Origin: Lysobacterales bacterium
GTDB lineage: Bacteria > Pseudomonadota > Gammaproteobacteria > Xanthomonadales > Wenzhouxiangellaceae
Assembly (NCBI GenBank): GCA_002722315.1
Contig: PBLG01000052.1
Span: 1 to 64,000, forward strand
Direction of reading: 5' to 3'
DNA length: 64,000 bases
The first letter of the stretch is position 1. Every line of letters starts with the position of its first letter. The translations under genes and the position numbers were made by a program. This document shows positions 32,726 through 41,037 of this stretch, piece after piece. The notes beneath the pieces were generated by a model. That model did no database searches. It saw nothing but the letters and a program-made list of their open reading frames with translations, and was not told the DNA's origin.

Positions 32726-32997
32726 GACCTGCTCCGGCAAGGTTCTCGATTGCTGCCCGGTCACGACAAGAACCGACCGCTTCCAAGACACTTTGAATCC
32801 ACCCTGTCTGGTGGTAGGCTAGCACTCATCGAGGGGACGCACATCACATCCGTCCCGCCGAAAAGGGATCCCGGGAGCATCCGAACGGTATTCGCCGTGC
32901 GTGGCGGGTCGATTCGACCAGTTCCAACAGCAATGCAGCCAGCCGCTCGATTCACGCCTCTTCGCTCCCATCGCCATACATTAACAGGGTAGACAAT
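32726..32997. other. Divergent intergenic region, 272 bp
   Basis: This lies between the minus-strand CRTAC1 gene and the plus-strand Ig-repeat gene and should contain both promoters. I see no consensus -35/-10 pair that I would defend, no RNA gene and no clear repeat. The region just before the plus-strand start (acattaacagggtagacaat) is AT-rich, with only a weak Shine-Dalgarno-like agggt. Confidence 0.4.
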
Positions 32998-35900
32998 ATG
33001 AATTCGAAACATGTCGCAGCCGTCCGGCCTGGCTTATTCAAACGGGCGCTCGTCCTGTTCTCGGTAACGTTTCTGGCACTGATTTGTGCGGCAAGCGTTT
33101 CGGCTCAATCGTCCACGCGCGGTCTGCCCGTTCCCGGATTCACCAAATCGTTCGTCCCGTCCACGATCGGCCCGGGCAGCGCCACCACGCTGCGCTTCGA
33201 CATCGAAAACTTCTCGGGTTCGTCGGTCTCGGGGCTGGCGTTCACCGACAACCTGCCGGCCGACGTCACGATCGCCGACCCGGCTTCGGCGCTTTCCGAC
33301 TGCGGCGGCACGCTGAGCGCGCCGGCCGGCGGCACCACCATCACGCTTTCCGGCGGCAGTCTTTCCGGCGGCCAGGCCTGCTCGATCTTCGTCAACGTCA
33401 CCAGCAGCACGATAGCGACCCACACCAATGTCTCGGGTGACCTGACCTCCAGCGCCGGCAACAGCGGCACGGCCACCGCCGATCTCGTCGTCGCCGCCAA
33501 CCGCCCCGGCTTCAGCAAGAGCTTTTCCCCGACGACCCTTAACATCGGCGCTCGCAGCACGCTGACCTTCACGCTGGACAACAGCGCCAACGGAGCCACT
33601 TCCTTTCTTCCGACGTTCACCGACGAGTTTCCGCCAGGCATCGAGGTCGCCGATCCGCCGAACGCTTCGACCGACTGCTCGGGATCGGCTTTCAGCGCTT
33701 CTGCTGGCGCAACCTCGGTATCGATGACGGGGGGCGGCTCGATCCCCGCCGGCTCGGCGTGCACGGCGAGGGTCGACATCAAGGCAGCCGCTGTCGGGCT
33801 CGCAGAGAACGTTTCAGGCGAGCTGCTTTCCACTCCCGGCGGCCCGCAGGTCAGCAGCGGCTTTGCGACCGACAGCATCGAGGTGACCGCCGATGAACTG
33901 GTCTTCCAGAAGGACTTCATCGACGATCCCGTGCTGCCCGGCGCCACGGTGGTGCTGGAATTTTCCATTCTCAACACCAACCGAAGCGACAGCGCCACCG
34001 GCATCACCTTCACCGACGACCTCGACGCCGTACTCTCCGGTCTTGTTGCCGTCGACACGCCGGTGGTGGATCCGTGCGGCGGCGGCTCGCTCCTTTCCGG
34101 GACCTCGCTGCTGACGCTTGCCGACGGCTCGCTGGGGCCGGGCGAAGGCTGCAGCTTCAGCGTCACGCTGCAGGTACCGGCGGCGACCCCGCCGGGCGCC
34201 TACCCGAACACGACCAGCACCATCGCCGCGGACGTCGGCGGCAGTCCCGTCGTCGGTGCGCCGGCCGCCGAAACCCTGTTCGTCAACGAAGCGCCCGGCC
34301 TGACCAAGACCTTCCTGACCAACCCCGTCGGTGCCGGGGGCACGACCCAGATCGAGTTCACGGTCGTCAACAACAGCTCGACCTCGGCGGCCAGCGACAT
34401 CACGTTCAACGACAACATCACCCAGTTCCTGTCCGGCGCGACGGTGACCAGTGGCTTCCAGACCGGTGTCTGCGGCGCCGGTTCGTCGCTGGGCACGCAG
34501 GTCATTTCCGCGGAAACATACATCGTCCTCTCCGGCGGGAATCTCGCAGCCGGCGCTTCGTGCACTTTCACCGCCGACCTCCAGATCCCGGAAGGCCAGG
34601 TCGGCGGGCCCGCCGTCAACGCCACCGGCAACATTTCGGCCACGATCGACGGGACGACGCAGGTCGGCAACCCGGCCAGCGACACGCTGACCGTCGTCGG
34701 CGCGCCGACGCTGCAGAAGCAGTTCACCGACGACCCGGTGCAGCCGGGCGCTACGGTCACGCTCGAATTCACGCTGAGCCACGACGCGGCCGCCACCGGC
34801 GACGCGACCGGCATAACGTTCACCGACGACCTCGACGCCGTTGTCACGGGCCTGGTCGCGACCGGACTGCCGGCGAGCAATGTGTGCGGCGCGGGCTCCC
34901 AGATCAGCGGCACCGGCGTGCTCACGCTGACCGGCGCCACGCTCGCCCCTGGCGCAAGCTGTACCTTCCCTGTCACGCTGCAGGTGCCCGCAGGCGCCCT
35001 GCCCGGCAGCTACACGAACTCGACGTCCAACGTCTCGGCGACCGTCGACGGCGTGACCACGGTCGGCAGCTTCGGTACCGATCAACTCGACGTCACCGGC
35101 CTGAATTTCAGCAAGCAGTTCATCGATTCACCGGTCATCGCCGGGGCGACGACCACGCTGAGGTTCACCATCGAGAACACCAGCGCGAGCAGCGATGTCG
35201 CAAACTTGTTTTTCACCGACAGCCTGACCGGCATGATCTCGGGAGCGGCCGCGGTTGCGCCGCTGCCGACGGAACCGTGCGGGGTCGGCTCGTCGATTTC
35301 GGGCACTACATCGCTCGTTTTCACCGGCGGCAACCTGACCGCCGGAACCTCGTGCACGTTCGACGTCACGGTGCAGGTGCCGCCCGGGACACCCGACAAT
35401 TCCTACCCCAACGCCACCAGCAACCTGAGCGGCTCGATCGGTGGCGAAGCGTTCAGCCTGCCGCCGGCCTCCGCGCCGCTGGAGGTGGATTCCAACTTCC
35501 TGCTGCTGGCGAAATCATTCACCGATGACCCGGCATTCCCCGGCGGCTCGGTGAACCTGGAGTTCACGCTGACCAACGGCAACGCGAACGAGGCGGTCAC
35601 GGGCATCGGCTTCACCGACGATCTCGACGCCGCGCTTTCGGGACTGGTCGCGACCGGACTGCCGGCCAACGACGTCTGCGGTGCCGGTTCGCAACTTTCC
35701 GGCACCGGGCTGCTCACGCTCACCGGTGGAACGCTGCCGGCCGGCGGCGCGTGCACGTTCAGCGTCACGCTGCAGCTGCCTGCGGCGGTCGCCGGCTCGT
35801 CGTTCGTCAACACCACCTCCAGCGTGACCGGCACTACCCAGGGCTCGGGCCTGCCGGTCGGCGGCAGCCCCGCCAGCGACACCCTGGAAATCAACAACGT

Positions 35901-37941
35901 CGCGTTTACCAAGAGCTTCGACGGACCGAGCACCGCGACCGGCAATCCGGTCCTGATCTTCAACATAGAAAATCTCAGCGCATCCAACAGCGTTTCCGGC
36001 CTGAGCTTCACCGACAACCTGAACGCCGTGCTGGCCGGATTGGCGGCCATCGGCACGCCGGCAGGCGATCTCTGCGGCGCCGGCTCCCAACTGTCCGGCA
36101 CGACGCTGCTGACCTTCGTCGGCGGAAGCCTCGGCCCCAACGAGAGCTGCAGCATCGAGGTAACGCTTGCCGTCCCGGCCGCCGCGACCCCCGGGCAGTA
36201 CGTCAATACCACCTCCAACCTGACGGCGAACGGCCTGCAGGTTGCAACAGCGGCAACGGCGACGCTTCAGATCGAGCCGCCGCCTGCATTCGCCAAGGTG
36301 TTCTTCCCCAACGCGATCTCGGTAGGCGGCACGTCCACGCTGACATTCACGATCGATAATTCCGCCAGCATCGTGGCCGCCGGCGCGCTTGCGTTCATCG
36401 ACAACCTGCCGGCAGGACTGGCCGTCGCCACACCTGCCAACACCGCCAGCACCTGCGGCGGCATCGTGAGTGCGACGGCCGGCGCGGGTTCTGTCGGATT
36501 CAGCGGCGGCAGCGTCGCGGCCGGCGGCACATGCACGGTCCAGGTCGACGTTACCGGCACCGCCGAGGGCAACTTCGTCAACGTCACCGACCCGCTCACC
36601 TCGACTTCCGGAAGCAGCGGTACCGCATCCGACGCGATCGAGGTCATTTCCGGCGAGTTCGTCGTGACCAAGTCGTTCCGCACCGAACCGGTGCTGCCCG
36701 GCGGAGCGGTGGAGCTCGAGCTTTCCATCGTCAACGGCTCGACCTTCCCGCTGACCGACGTATCGCTGACCGATGATCTCAACGCGGCGCTCGCCGGCCT
36801 GGTCGCCGAGGGGCTGCCGCTGGCCGACGTCTGCGGTGCCGGCTCGCAGGTGACCGGCACATCCGTGGTGACCCTGACCGGCGGCAACCTGGCCGCCGGC
36901 GCGTCCTGCACGATCGTCGTTCCCGTCCGGGTGTCGGCCGGCACGGCCGCCGGCACCTACGTCAACACGACCAACACGGCAACAGGCACCCGCGAAGGCC
37001 TGCCGGTCCAGGCCGACGCCGACAGCGCCGACCTGGTCGTCGAGCCGCTGAGCTTCGGCAAGTCATTCAGCCCGGCCCTCGTACCCGTCGGCGGCACGAC
37101 TACGGCAGTCTTCGAGATCACCAATCCGGACCCGGCCAATCCCGTGAGCGGACTGACGTTCTCCGACGACCTGGACGCGTTCGTTCCGGGCATGACCGCA
37201 GCGAATACGCCCCTGGCCGATGCCTGTGGCGCCGGCTCGCTGGTCGAAGGCACCTCGACGATTACACTGACCGACGGCGCAATCGGAGCGGGCGGATCAT
37301 GCACGATCCAGGTCGTTCTGAACGTCCCTGCCGGCACGGCGCCCGGCGACTTCACCAACACGACAAGTGCGCTGGCCGGCGCGACCGGCAGCACCCAGAC
37401 CGATGCAGCCGCTGCAAGTGCGGTACTGGGAGTCCAGCCCCTGCCGACGTTCACCAAGGCCTTCTCGCCTGACGTCGTATTGCCGCGCGAGTCGGCCACC
37501 CTGACATTCGTGATCGACAACAGCGGCAGCCAGCTTCCCGCCGATTCGCTGGCATTCGACGACAACCTGCCGGCGGGCATGACCGTCGCCGCGCTCCCGG
37601 CCATCGCCAACACCTGCGGCGGGACGCTTTTGGCGGTATCCGGCAGCGGCCTGGTCCAGTTGACCGGCGGCTCGGTCCCGGCCGGCGCGGTCTGCCAGGT
37701 CCAGGTCAACGTTACGGTTGGCAGCAGCGGCACCTTCACCAACGTCACCGATGACCTGACCTCCAGCCTGGGCAACAGCGGGAATGCCACGGCCGAACTC
37801 AGGGCCGAGCAGGCAGTGCCCGTGCCGTTGTTCGACGGCCGCTGGCTGGCGCTGTTCACCCTGTTGCTGGCGGCCCTGGGCCTGCACGCAATGAATTCAC
37901 GACAGACTGCAGTGGCGGCACCCGAGCCACGAGAAAAATGA
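32998..37941 (+). CDS. Giant surface protein with twelve Ig-like DUF11/DUF7933-type repeats and IPTL-CTERM-like anchor
   Basis: A 1647-aa exported protein. The signal peptide (RALVLFSVTFLALICAASVSA) is probably cut after Ala36. Twelve related beta-rich modules of about 130 residues follow from residue 48 to about 1600. Each opens with a line such as FTKSFVPSTIGPGSATTLRF, then F-x-D-x-L-x-A, a Cys-containing CG-x-G segment, G-G-x-L-x-x-G-x-x-C, and V-N-T-T. Each module has two conserved cysteines likely to form one disulfide. The C-terminus (VPVPLFDGRWLALFTLLLAALGL) followed by a charged tail resembles an IPTL-CTERM/PEP-CTERM-type sorting signal. The family occurs in adhesin- or stalk-like proteins; the ligand is unknown. 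Thr, Ser, Asn and Asp are abundant, and no catalytic motif is seen. Confidence 0.85.
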   Translation: MNSKHVAAVRPGLFKRALVLFSVTFLALICAASVSAQSSTRGLPVPGFTKSFVPSTIGPGSATTLRFDIENFSGSSVSGLAFTDNLPADVTIADPASALSDCGGTLSAPAGGTTITLSGGSLSGGQACSIFVNVTSSTIATHTNVSGDLTSSAGNSGTATADLVVAANRPGFSKSFSPTTLNIGARSTLTFTLDNSANGATSFLPTFTDEFPPGIEVADPPNASTDCSGSAFSASAGATSVSMTGGGSIPAGSACTARVDIKAAAVGLAENVSGELLSTPGGPQVSSGFATDSIEVTADELVFQKDFIDDPVLPGATVVLEFSILNTNRSDSATGITFTDDLDAVLSGLVAVDTPVVDPCGGGSLLSGTSLLTLADGSLGPGEGCSFSVTLQVPAATPPGAYPNTTSTIAADVGGSPVVGAPAAETLFVNEAPGLTKTFLTNPVGAGGTTQIEFTVVNNSSTSAASDITFNDNITQFLSGATVTSGFQTGVCGAGSSLGTQVISAETYIVLSGGNLAAGASCTFTADLQIPEGQVGGPAVNATGNISATIDGTTQVGNPASDTLTVVGAPTLQKQFTDDPVQPGATVTLEFTLSHDAAATGDATGITFTDDLDAVVTGLVATGLPASNVCGAGSQISGTGVLTLTGATLAPGASCTFPVTLQVPAGALPGSYTNSTSNVSATVDGVTTVGSFGTDQLDVTGLNFSKQFIDSPVIAGATTTLRFTIENTSASSDVANLFFTDSLTGMISGAAAVAPLPTEPCGVGSSISGTTSLVFTGGNLTAGTSCTFDVTVQVPPGTPDNSYPNATSNLSGSIGGEAFSLPPASAPLEVDSNFLLLAKSFTDDPAFPGGSVNLEFTLTNGNANEAVTGIGFTDDLDAALSGLVATGLPANDVCGAGSQLSGTGLLTLTGGTLPAGGACTFSVTLQLPAAVAGSSFVNTTSSVTGTTQGSGLPVGGSPASDTLEINNVAFTKSFDGPSTATGNPVLIFNIENLSASNSVSGLSFTDNLNAVLAGLAAIGTPAGDLCGAGSQLSGTTLLTFVGGSLGPNESCSIEVTLAVPAAATPGQYVNTTSNLTANGLQVATAATATLQIEPPPAFAKVFFPNAISVGGTSTLTFTIDNSASIVAAGALAFIDNLPAGLAVATPANTASTCGGIVSATAGAGSVGFSGGSVAAGGTCTVQVDVTGTAEGNFVNVTDPLTSTSGSSGTASDAIEVISGEFVVTKSFRTEPVLPGGAVELELSIVNGSTFPLTDVSLTDDLNAALAGLVAEGLPLADVCGAGSQVTGTSVVTLTGGNLAAGASCTIVVPVRVSAGTAAGTYVNTTNTATGTREGLPVQADADSADLVVEPLSFGKSFSPALVPVGGTTTAVFEITNPDPANPVSGLTFSDDLDAFVPGMTAANTPLADACGAGSLVEGTSTITLTDGAIGAGGSCTIQVVLNVPAGTAPGDFTNTTSALAGATGSTQTDAAAASAVLGVQPLPTFTKAFSPDVVLPRESATLTFVIDNSGSQLPADSLAFDDNLPAGMTVAALPAIANTCGGTLLAVSGSGLVQLTGGSVPAGAVCQVQVNVTVGSSGTFTNVTDDLTSSLGNSGNATAELRAEQAVPVPLFDGRWLALFTLLLAALGLHAMNSRQTAVAAPEPREK
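33139..37803 (+). repeat. Twelve tandem coding repeats of about 390 bp
   Basis: This is the DNA-level array inside the giant surface protein. The copies have diverged well beyond identity, but blocks such as ttcaccgacgacctcgacgc recur nearly unchanged in copies 3, 5 and 7. Modules 3, 5, 7 and 10 (DDP-V-PGA/GG type) resemble one another more than the F-SP-type modules 1, 2, 9 and 12. This points to unequal amplification of at least two module types. Confidence 0.7.
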
Positions 37942-38064
37942 GTTCCGACCACGACGTTGGAATGGCGCCAAGTAGTAGAGGGGAGCCCGGCCCGAAAGCC
38001 GCCGCGCCCAAAAGTACGATTACCGGCACCTGAGCCGAGCATGCATATCACGAGGAGCAGAAGA

Positions 38065-39630
38065 ATGAAAATCCGCAATCCGATTCGAAAGACCGCCCTG
38101 GCTGTCGCCATCGCCAGCGTCTCAATCCTGGCCAACGCGCAGGACGTGACGCTATATGAGAGTCACGTCCTGCCCGATGCCCTGGTTTTCGAGCCCAACA
38201 GCACGATCGGCATGAACACCGACATCGATATCGTCGTCAAGGGCCCCGACGGGCTCATCATCCGGCAGAGCTTCCAGGCCGGCGAAGCGATAGAATTCAA
38301 TCCCGCTGCGATGTCTGCGGGCGGACTGCCCGACGGCAACTATCGCTACGAGCTGCAGATTACCGATATCAAGGGCGTTTCCGCGCGGCGCGGCGCCGAC
38401 GGCACCGCAGATGCCGTCCAGGCGATTCCGCAGCCCGGATTCGGAAGCTTCTCCATCCTGAACGGAAAGCTCGTTTCACCGGGTGCCGAAGAAGCACCGT
38501 ACACCGGGGCCGACGCCGGCACTTCGGTTCAGAGTTCCATCCAGCCTGCCGCAAGCGACAGCGACGAACAGACCCGCGCCCAGACCATCGCCCAGGATCT
38601 CAACGTCCAGGGAAGTCTCTGTGTCGGGCAGGACTGCACCAGCAGCGAGTCCTTCGGCTTCGACACCATCCGGATGAAGGAAAACAACACCCGGATCAAG
38701 TTCGACGACACCAGCAACTCCGGCAGCTTCCCCAACAACGACTGGCAGCTGACCGCGAACGAATCGGGCAACGGCGGGCTGAACAAGTTCTCGATAGAAA
38801 ACACGACTGTCGGCCGCATCCCGTTCACCATCGAAGGCCCGGCGCCGAGCAACTCGCTTTATGTGGACGACGCGGGCAACATCGGCATCGGCACAAGCGC
38901 ACCGGTTGTCGAAACCCACATCGTGGACGGTGACAGCCCGACAGTTCGTCTTCAGCAGGACGGCAGCTCCGGCTTCACACCACAGGTGTTCGACATCGCG
39001 GCCAACGAAGCCAACTTCTTCGTGCGCGACGTGACCAACGGCAGCCAGCTCCCGTTCCGCATAAAGCCAGGCGCCGATAGCGACAGCCTGTTCATCGCGG
39101 CAAACAACAATATCGGGATGGGCACCGCCAACCCCTCCTCCCAACTGCATGTCTCGAACGCTCAATCGGCCGGCGGCATGACGTTCAAGATGACCGAAAC
39201 CGGTAATTCCGCGGGGACCGGCCCCGGTGCCAACCAGGACTGGGAACTGACCATACGAGACGCCGACGGCGGGCTGGGATTCAACGACCCGGACACCGGT
39301 GGGGCCGAAATGTTTCTGACCACCGACGGGAATCTGACGATCAAGGGAACCCTGACGACAGCGACGCAGACCATCCCCGATTACGTCTTCGAAGATAGCT
39401 ATGTGCTTCGCCCCCTCGAGGAAGTGAGCTCGTTCATAGACGCGTTCGGCCACCTTCCCGGGATTCCGTCAGCGAAGGAATATGCGAAGCGAGGAGGAGT
39501 AAACCTGAGTGAACTCCAGATTCTGCTGCTCGAGAAAGTCGAGGAATTGACGCTCTACACCCTGCAGCAGCAAGACACGATCAAGCGGCTCGAGAGCGAG
39601 GTCAACGCTCTCAGGACCTCCCGCGACTAG
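38065..39630 (+). CDS. Secreted tail-fibre-like protein with Bacteroidetes-style C-terminal domain
   Basis: From the ATG at 38065 it has 521 aa. The start is fixed by a GAGGAG Shine-Dalgarno sequence (38052-38057) 7 bases upstream, so the open frame back to 37957 is not used. A signal peptide (ALAVAIASVSILANA) is cut after about Ala25. The middle has repeated NIGIG/NIGMG-T-x-x-P segments (near 276 and 355) like those of trimeric fibre proteins. The last 80 residues run from DYVFEDSYVLRPLEEV through HLPGIPSAKEYAKRGGVNL to LLEKVEELTLYTLQQQ and a short coiled coil. That pattern is typical of the C-termini of Bacteroidetes cell-surface fibre proteins. It follows the giant repeat gene by 123 bases. 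Confidence 0.72.
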   Translation: MKIRNPIRKTALAVAIASVSILANAQDVTLYESHVLPDALVFEPNSTIGMNTDIDIVVKGPDGLIIRQSFQAGEAIEFNPAAMSAGGLPDGNYRYELQITDIKGVSARRGADGTADAVQAIPQPGFGSFSILNGKLVSPGAEEAPYTGADAGTSVQSSIQPAASDSDEQTRAQTIAQDLNVQGSLCVGQDCTSSESFGFDTIRMKENNTRIKFDDTSNSGSFPNNDWQLTANESGNGGLNKFSIENTTVGRIPFTIEGPAPSNSLYVDDAGNIGIGTSAPVVETHIVDGDSPTVRLQQDGSSGFTPQVFDIAANEANFFVRDVTNGSQLPFRIKPGADSDSLFIAANNNIGMGTANPSSQLHVSNAQSAGGMTFKMTETGNSAGTGPGANQDWELTIRDADGGLGFNDPDTGGAEMFLTTDGNLTIKGTLTTATQTIPDYVFEDSYVLRPLEEVSSFIDAFGHLPGIPSAKEYAKRGGVNLSELQILLLEKVEELTLYTLQQQDTIKRLESEVNALRTSRD

Positions 39631-39646
39631 CAGGAAGGAAAATGGC

Positions 39647-39675
39647 GCGGAGCCGGCCCATCAGGTCGGCTCCGC
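39647..39675 (-). terminator. Hairpin terminator between convergent genes
   Basis: A 12-base stem with one G-T pair (39647-39658 with 39664-39675) and a 5-base loop overlaps the stop codon of the minus-strand sulfotransferase gene. On the minus strand it is followed by a cattttccttcc T-rich tract, so it should terminate that gene. For the plus-strand fibre gene it could act only as a weak terminator. Confidence 0.55.
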
Positions 39676-40287
39676 CTCAAAGGTGTAGCCGAAAGCATCG
39701 ATATCGGATTTATAGACTTGCCCCACCAGCTCGGCATCGCACTCGCTGAAATAGACGGAATAGTGTCGCCTTTCGGTTTTCTTCAGGTGCGGTAGTTCCA
39801 ACCCGTCGAATCGGATGACCGAACAGAATTCGGCAAAATCGGCAGCAAGCCGCTCGAACCGCAAAAGCCTGTCTACAAGCAACCTGCCCGTGTCATCGCA
39901 CAACCAGTAAGTCTGCGGCGCGAGCATGAGCGGATTCTTGACATAAAACGGATCCCGCTTTCGCAAGCACAGGTCCAGCCAGTCGGCGAAAGGAATTGGC
40001 GAATCGGCCAACCCGGTCTGGTTGGTGCGGACTCGCCAGTGATACATCGAGACAAGGCGATCCCACGGATTCCTGATCGTGGAAAAAGTTTCCAGCCTGG
40101 ACCACCTGCGTTCACCCAACCAGGCCGCGACCTCGGCTGCCCTGACGTGCTGATAACCTGAAATACCCAATGCAGTGCGTATGCTGCTACCACCGGTCTT
40201 GTTGATGTGGATGAAAACGAACCCCCTGTCCGCCATTTCCTCCACTGCCTGCCTCCAGACAGGTTCGGTGCTATGCATATCGTTCAT
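39661..40287 (-). CDS. Sulfotransferase family 2 domain protein
   Basis: Predicted PAPS-dependent sulfotransferase, 208 aa from the ATG at 40287. That start has a GGGAG Shine-Dalgarno sequence 6 bases upstream; the longer frame to 40389 does not. The 5'-phosphosulfate-binding loop is HINKTGGSSI (about 27-36), with the catalytic-type Lys30. The 3'-phosphate-binding motif is STIRNPWDRLVS (69-80). Both are in the spacing seen in carbohydrate sulfotransferases of the Sulfotransfer_2 family. No signal peptide is seen, so it would act in the cytoplasm, presumably on a glycan precursor. Confidence 0.82.
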   Translation of the reverse strand: MNDMHSTEPVWRQAVEEMADRGFVFIHINKTGGSSIRTALGISGYQHVRAAEVAAWLGERRWSRLETFSTIRNPWDRLVSMYHWRVRTNQTGLADSPIPFADWLDLCLRKRDPFYVKNPLMLAPQTYWLCDDTGRLLVDRLLRFERLAADFAEFCSVIRFDGLELPHLKKTERRHYSVYFSECDAELVGQVYKSDIDAFGYTFEAEPT

Positions 40288-40419
40288 GACTGTCTCCCAC
40301 TCCGCACTTGCTCCGCAACGATCAACACCTATCGATGCCGCATCCTTGAAGCCCGGCCGGGTTCCAGAACTTGACGACTTTTTTATCAATGATGATGAAC
40401 TCCACGGCCGGCAGGCTGG

Positions 40420-40968
40420 CTAATCTGACTCGGCAGCCATCGATCTTGGTCTGACATGGGGAAACGGGACATCCGGCATCGGTCTGCCGATGAACCGGCA
40501 CAATTCCGGCCAGGCATCACCTTCCAGGACATTCATTCGCAAAAGGCGGGACGGGTTCTCGGCAAAGTGAGCTTCCACCTCCGCTTGATGTCGACGGTAG
40601 CGTGCAAGATAGCGCTCGAGCTGCCCGTCCGGGGAACCGCGCCCGTAAATCAACTTTCTCATTTCGGTCGATCGATTTCCAAAAAAAACCTCGACACTTT
40701 CAATCCAGTCCAACGGATCTCGCCAGGTCAGCACGAACTTCGCTTCCGGCACATGGTTGTCGATTTCACGAAACAGAATTGGCCAAGGGTTGTCCTGAAA
40801 GGCGTCGTACCTGTCGATCAGCGGACGTGCAAGCGACCATAGCTGCGAGTGGATTCGTGGGTCTTGAACGAAGTTGGGCCCGGTAACGCGGAAGCCCAGG
40901 TGCGCAAGCGCCCTGCCAATGCTGCTGGTGCCCGTCTTGTGAAATCCAATGCAGAAAACCTTGGCCAC
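40420..40968 (-). CDS. Short sulfotransferase-fold protein (Sulfotransfer_4-like)
   Basis: This has 182 aa from a GTG at 40968, which has a strong GGAGGA Shine-Dalgarno sequence about 5 bases upstream. The ATG-initiated frame back to 41238 overlaps the neighbouring gene and is rejected. The P-loop is GFHKTGTSSIGRAL (8-21). LTWRDPLDWIESVEVFFGNR matches the 3'-phosphate-binding region. It is shorter than typical sulfotransferases (about 220-300 aa), so it may be a minimal enzyme. It is divergent from the GT-sulfotransferase fusion gene, with only 69 bases between the two starts. Confidence 0.75.
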   Translation of the reverse strand: MAKVFCIGFHKTGTSSIGRALAHLGFRVTGPNFVQDPRIHSQLWSLARPLIDRYDAFQDNPWPILFREIDNHVPEAKFVLTWRDPLDWIESVEVFFGNRSTEMRKLIYGRGSPDGQLERYLARYRRHQAEVEAHFAENPSRLLRMNVLEGDAWPELCRFIGRPMPDVPFPHVRPRSMAAESD

Positions 40969-41037
40969 GAATCCTCCGTTGTACAGCCAGATGGCGGCGC
41001 GCGATACAATTCTAGCCCAATCGGCAACGGTACGAAT

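Noticed and set aside
33139..37803. CRISPR-like array
   Set aside because: The repeats are long, in frame, diverged and clearly protein-coding, with no short identical repeats and spacers.
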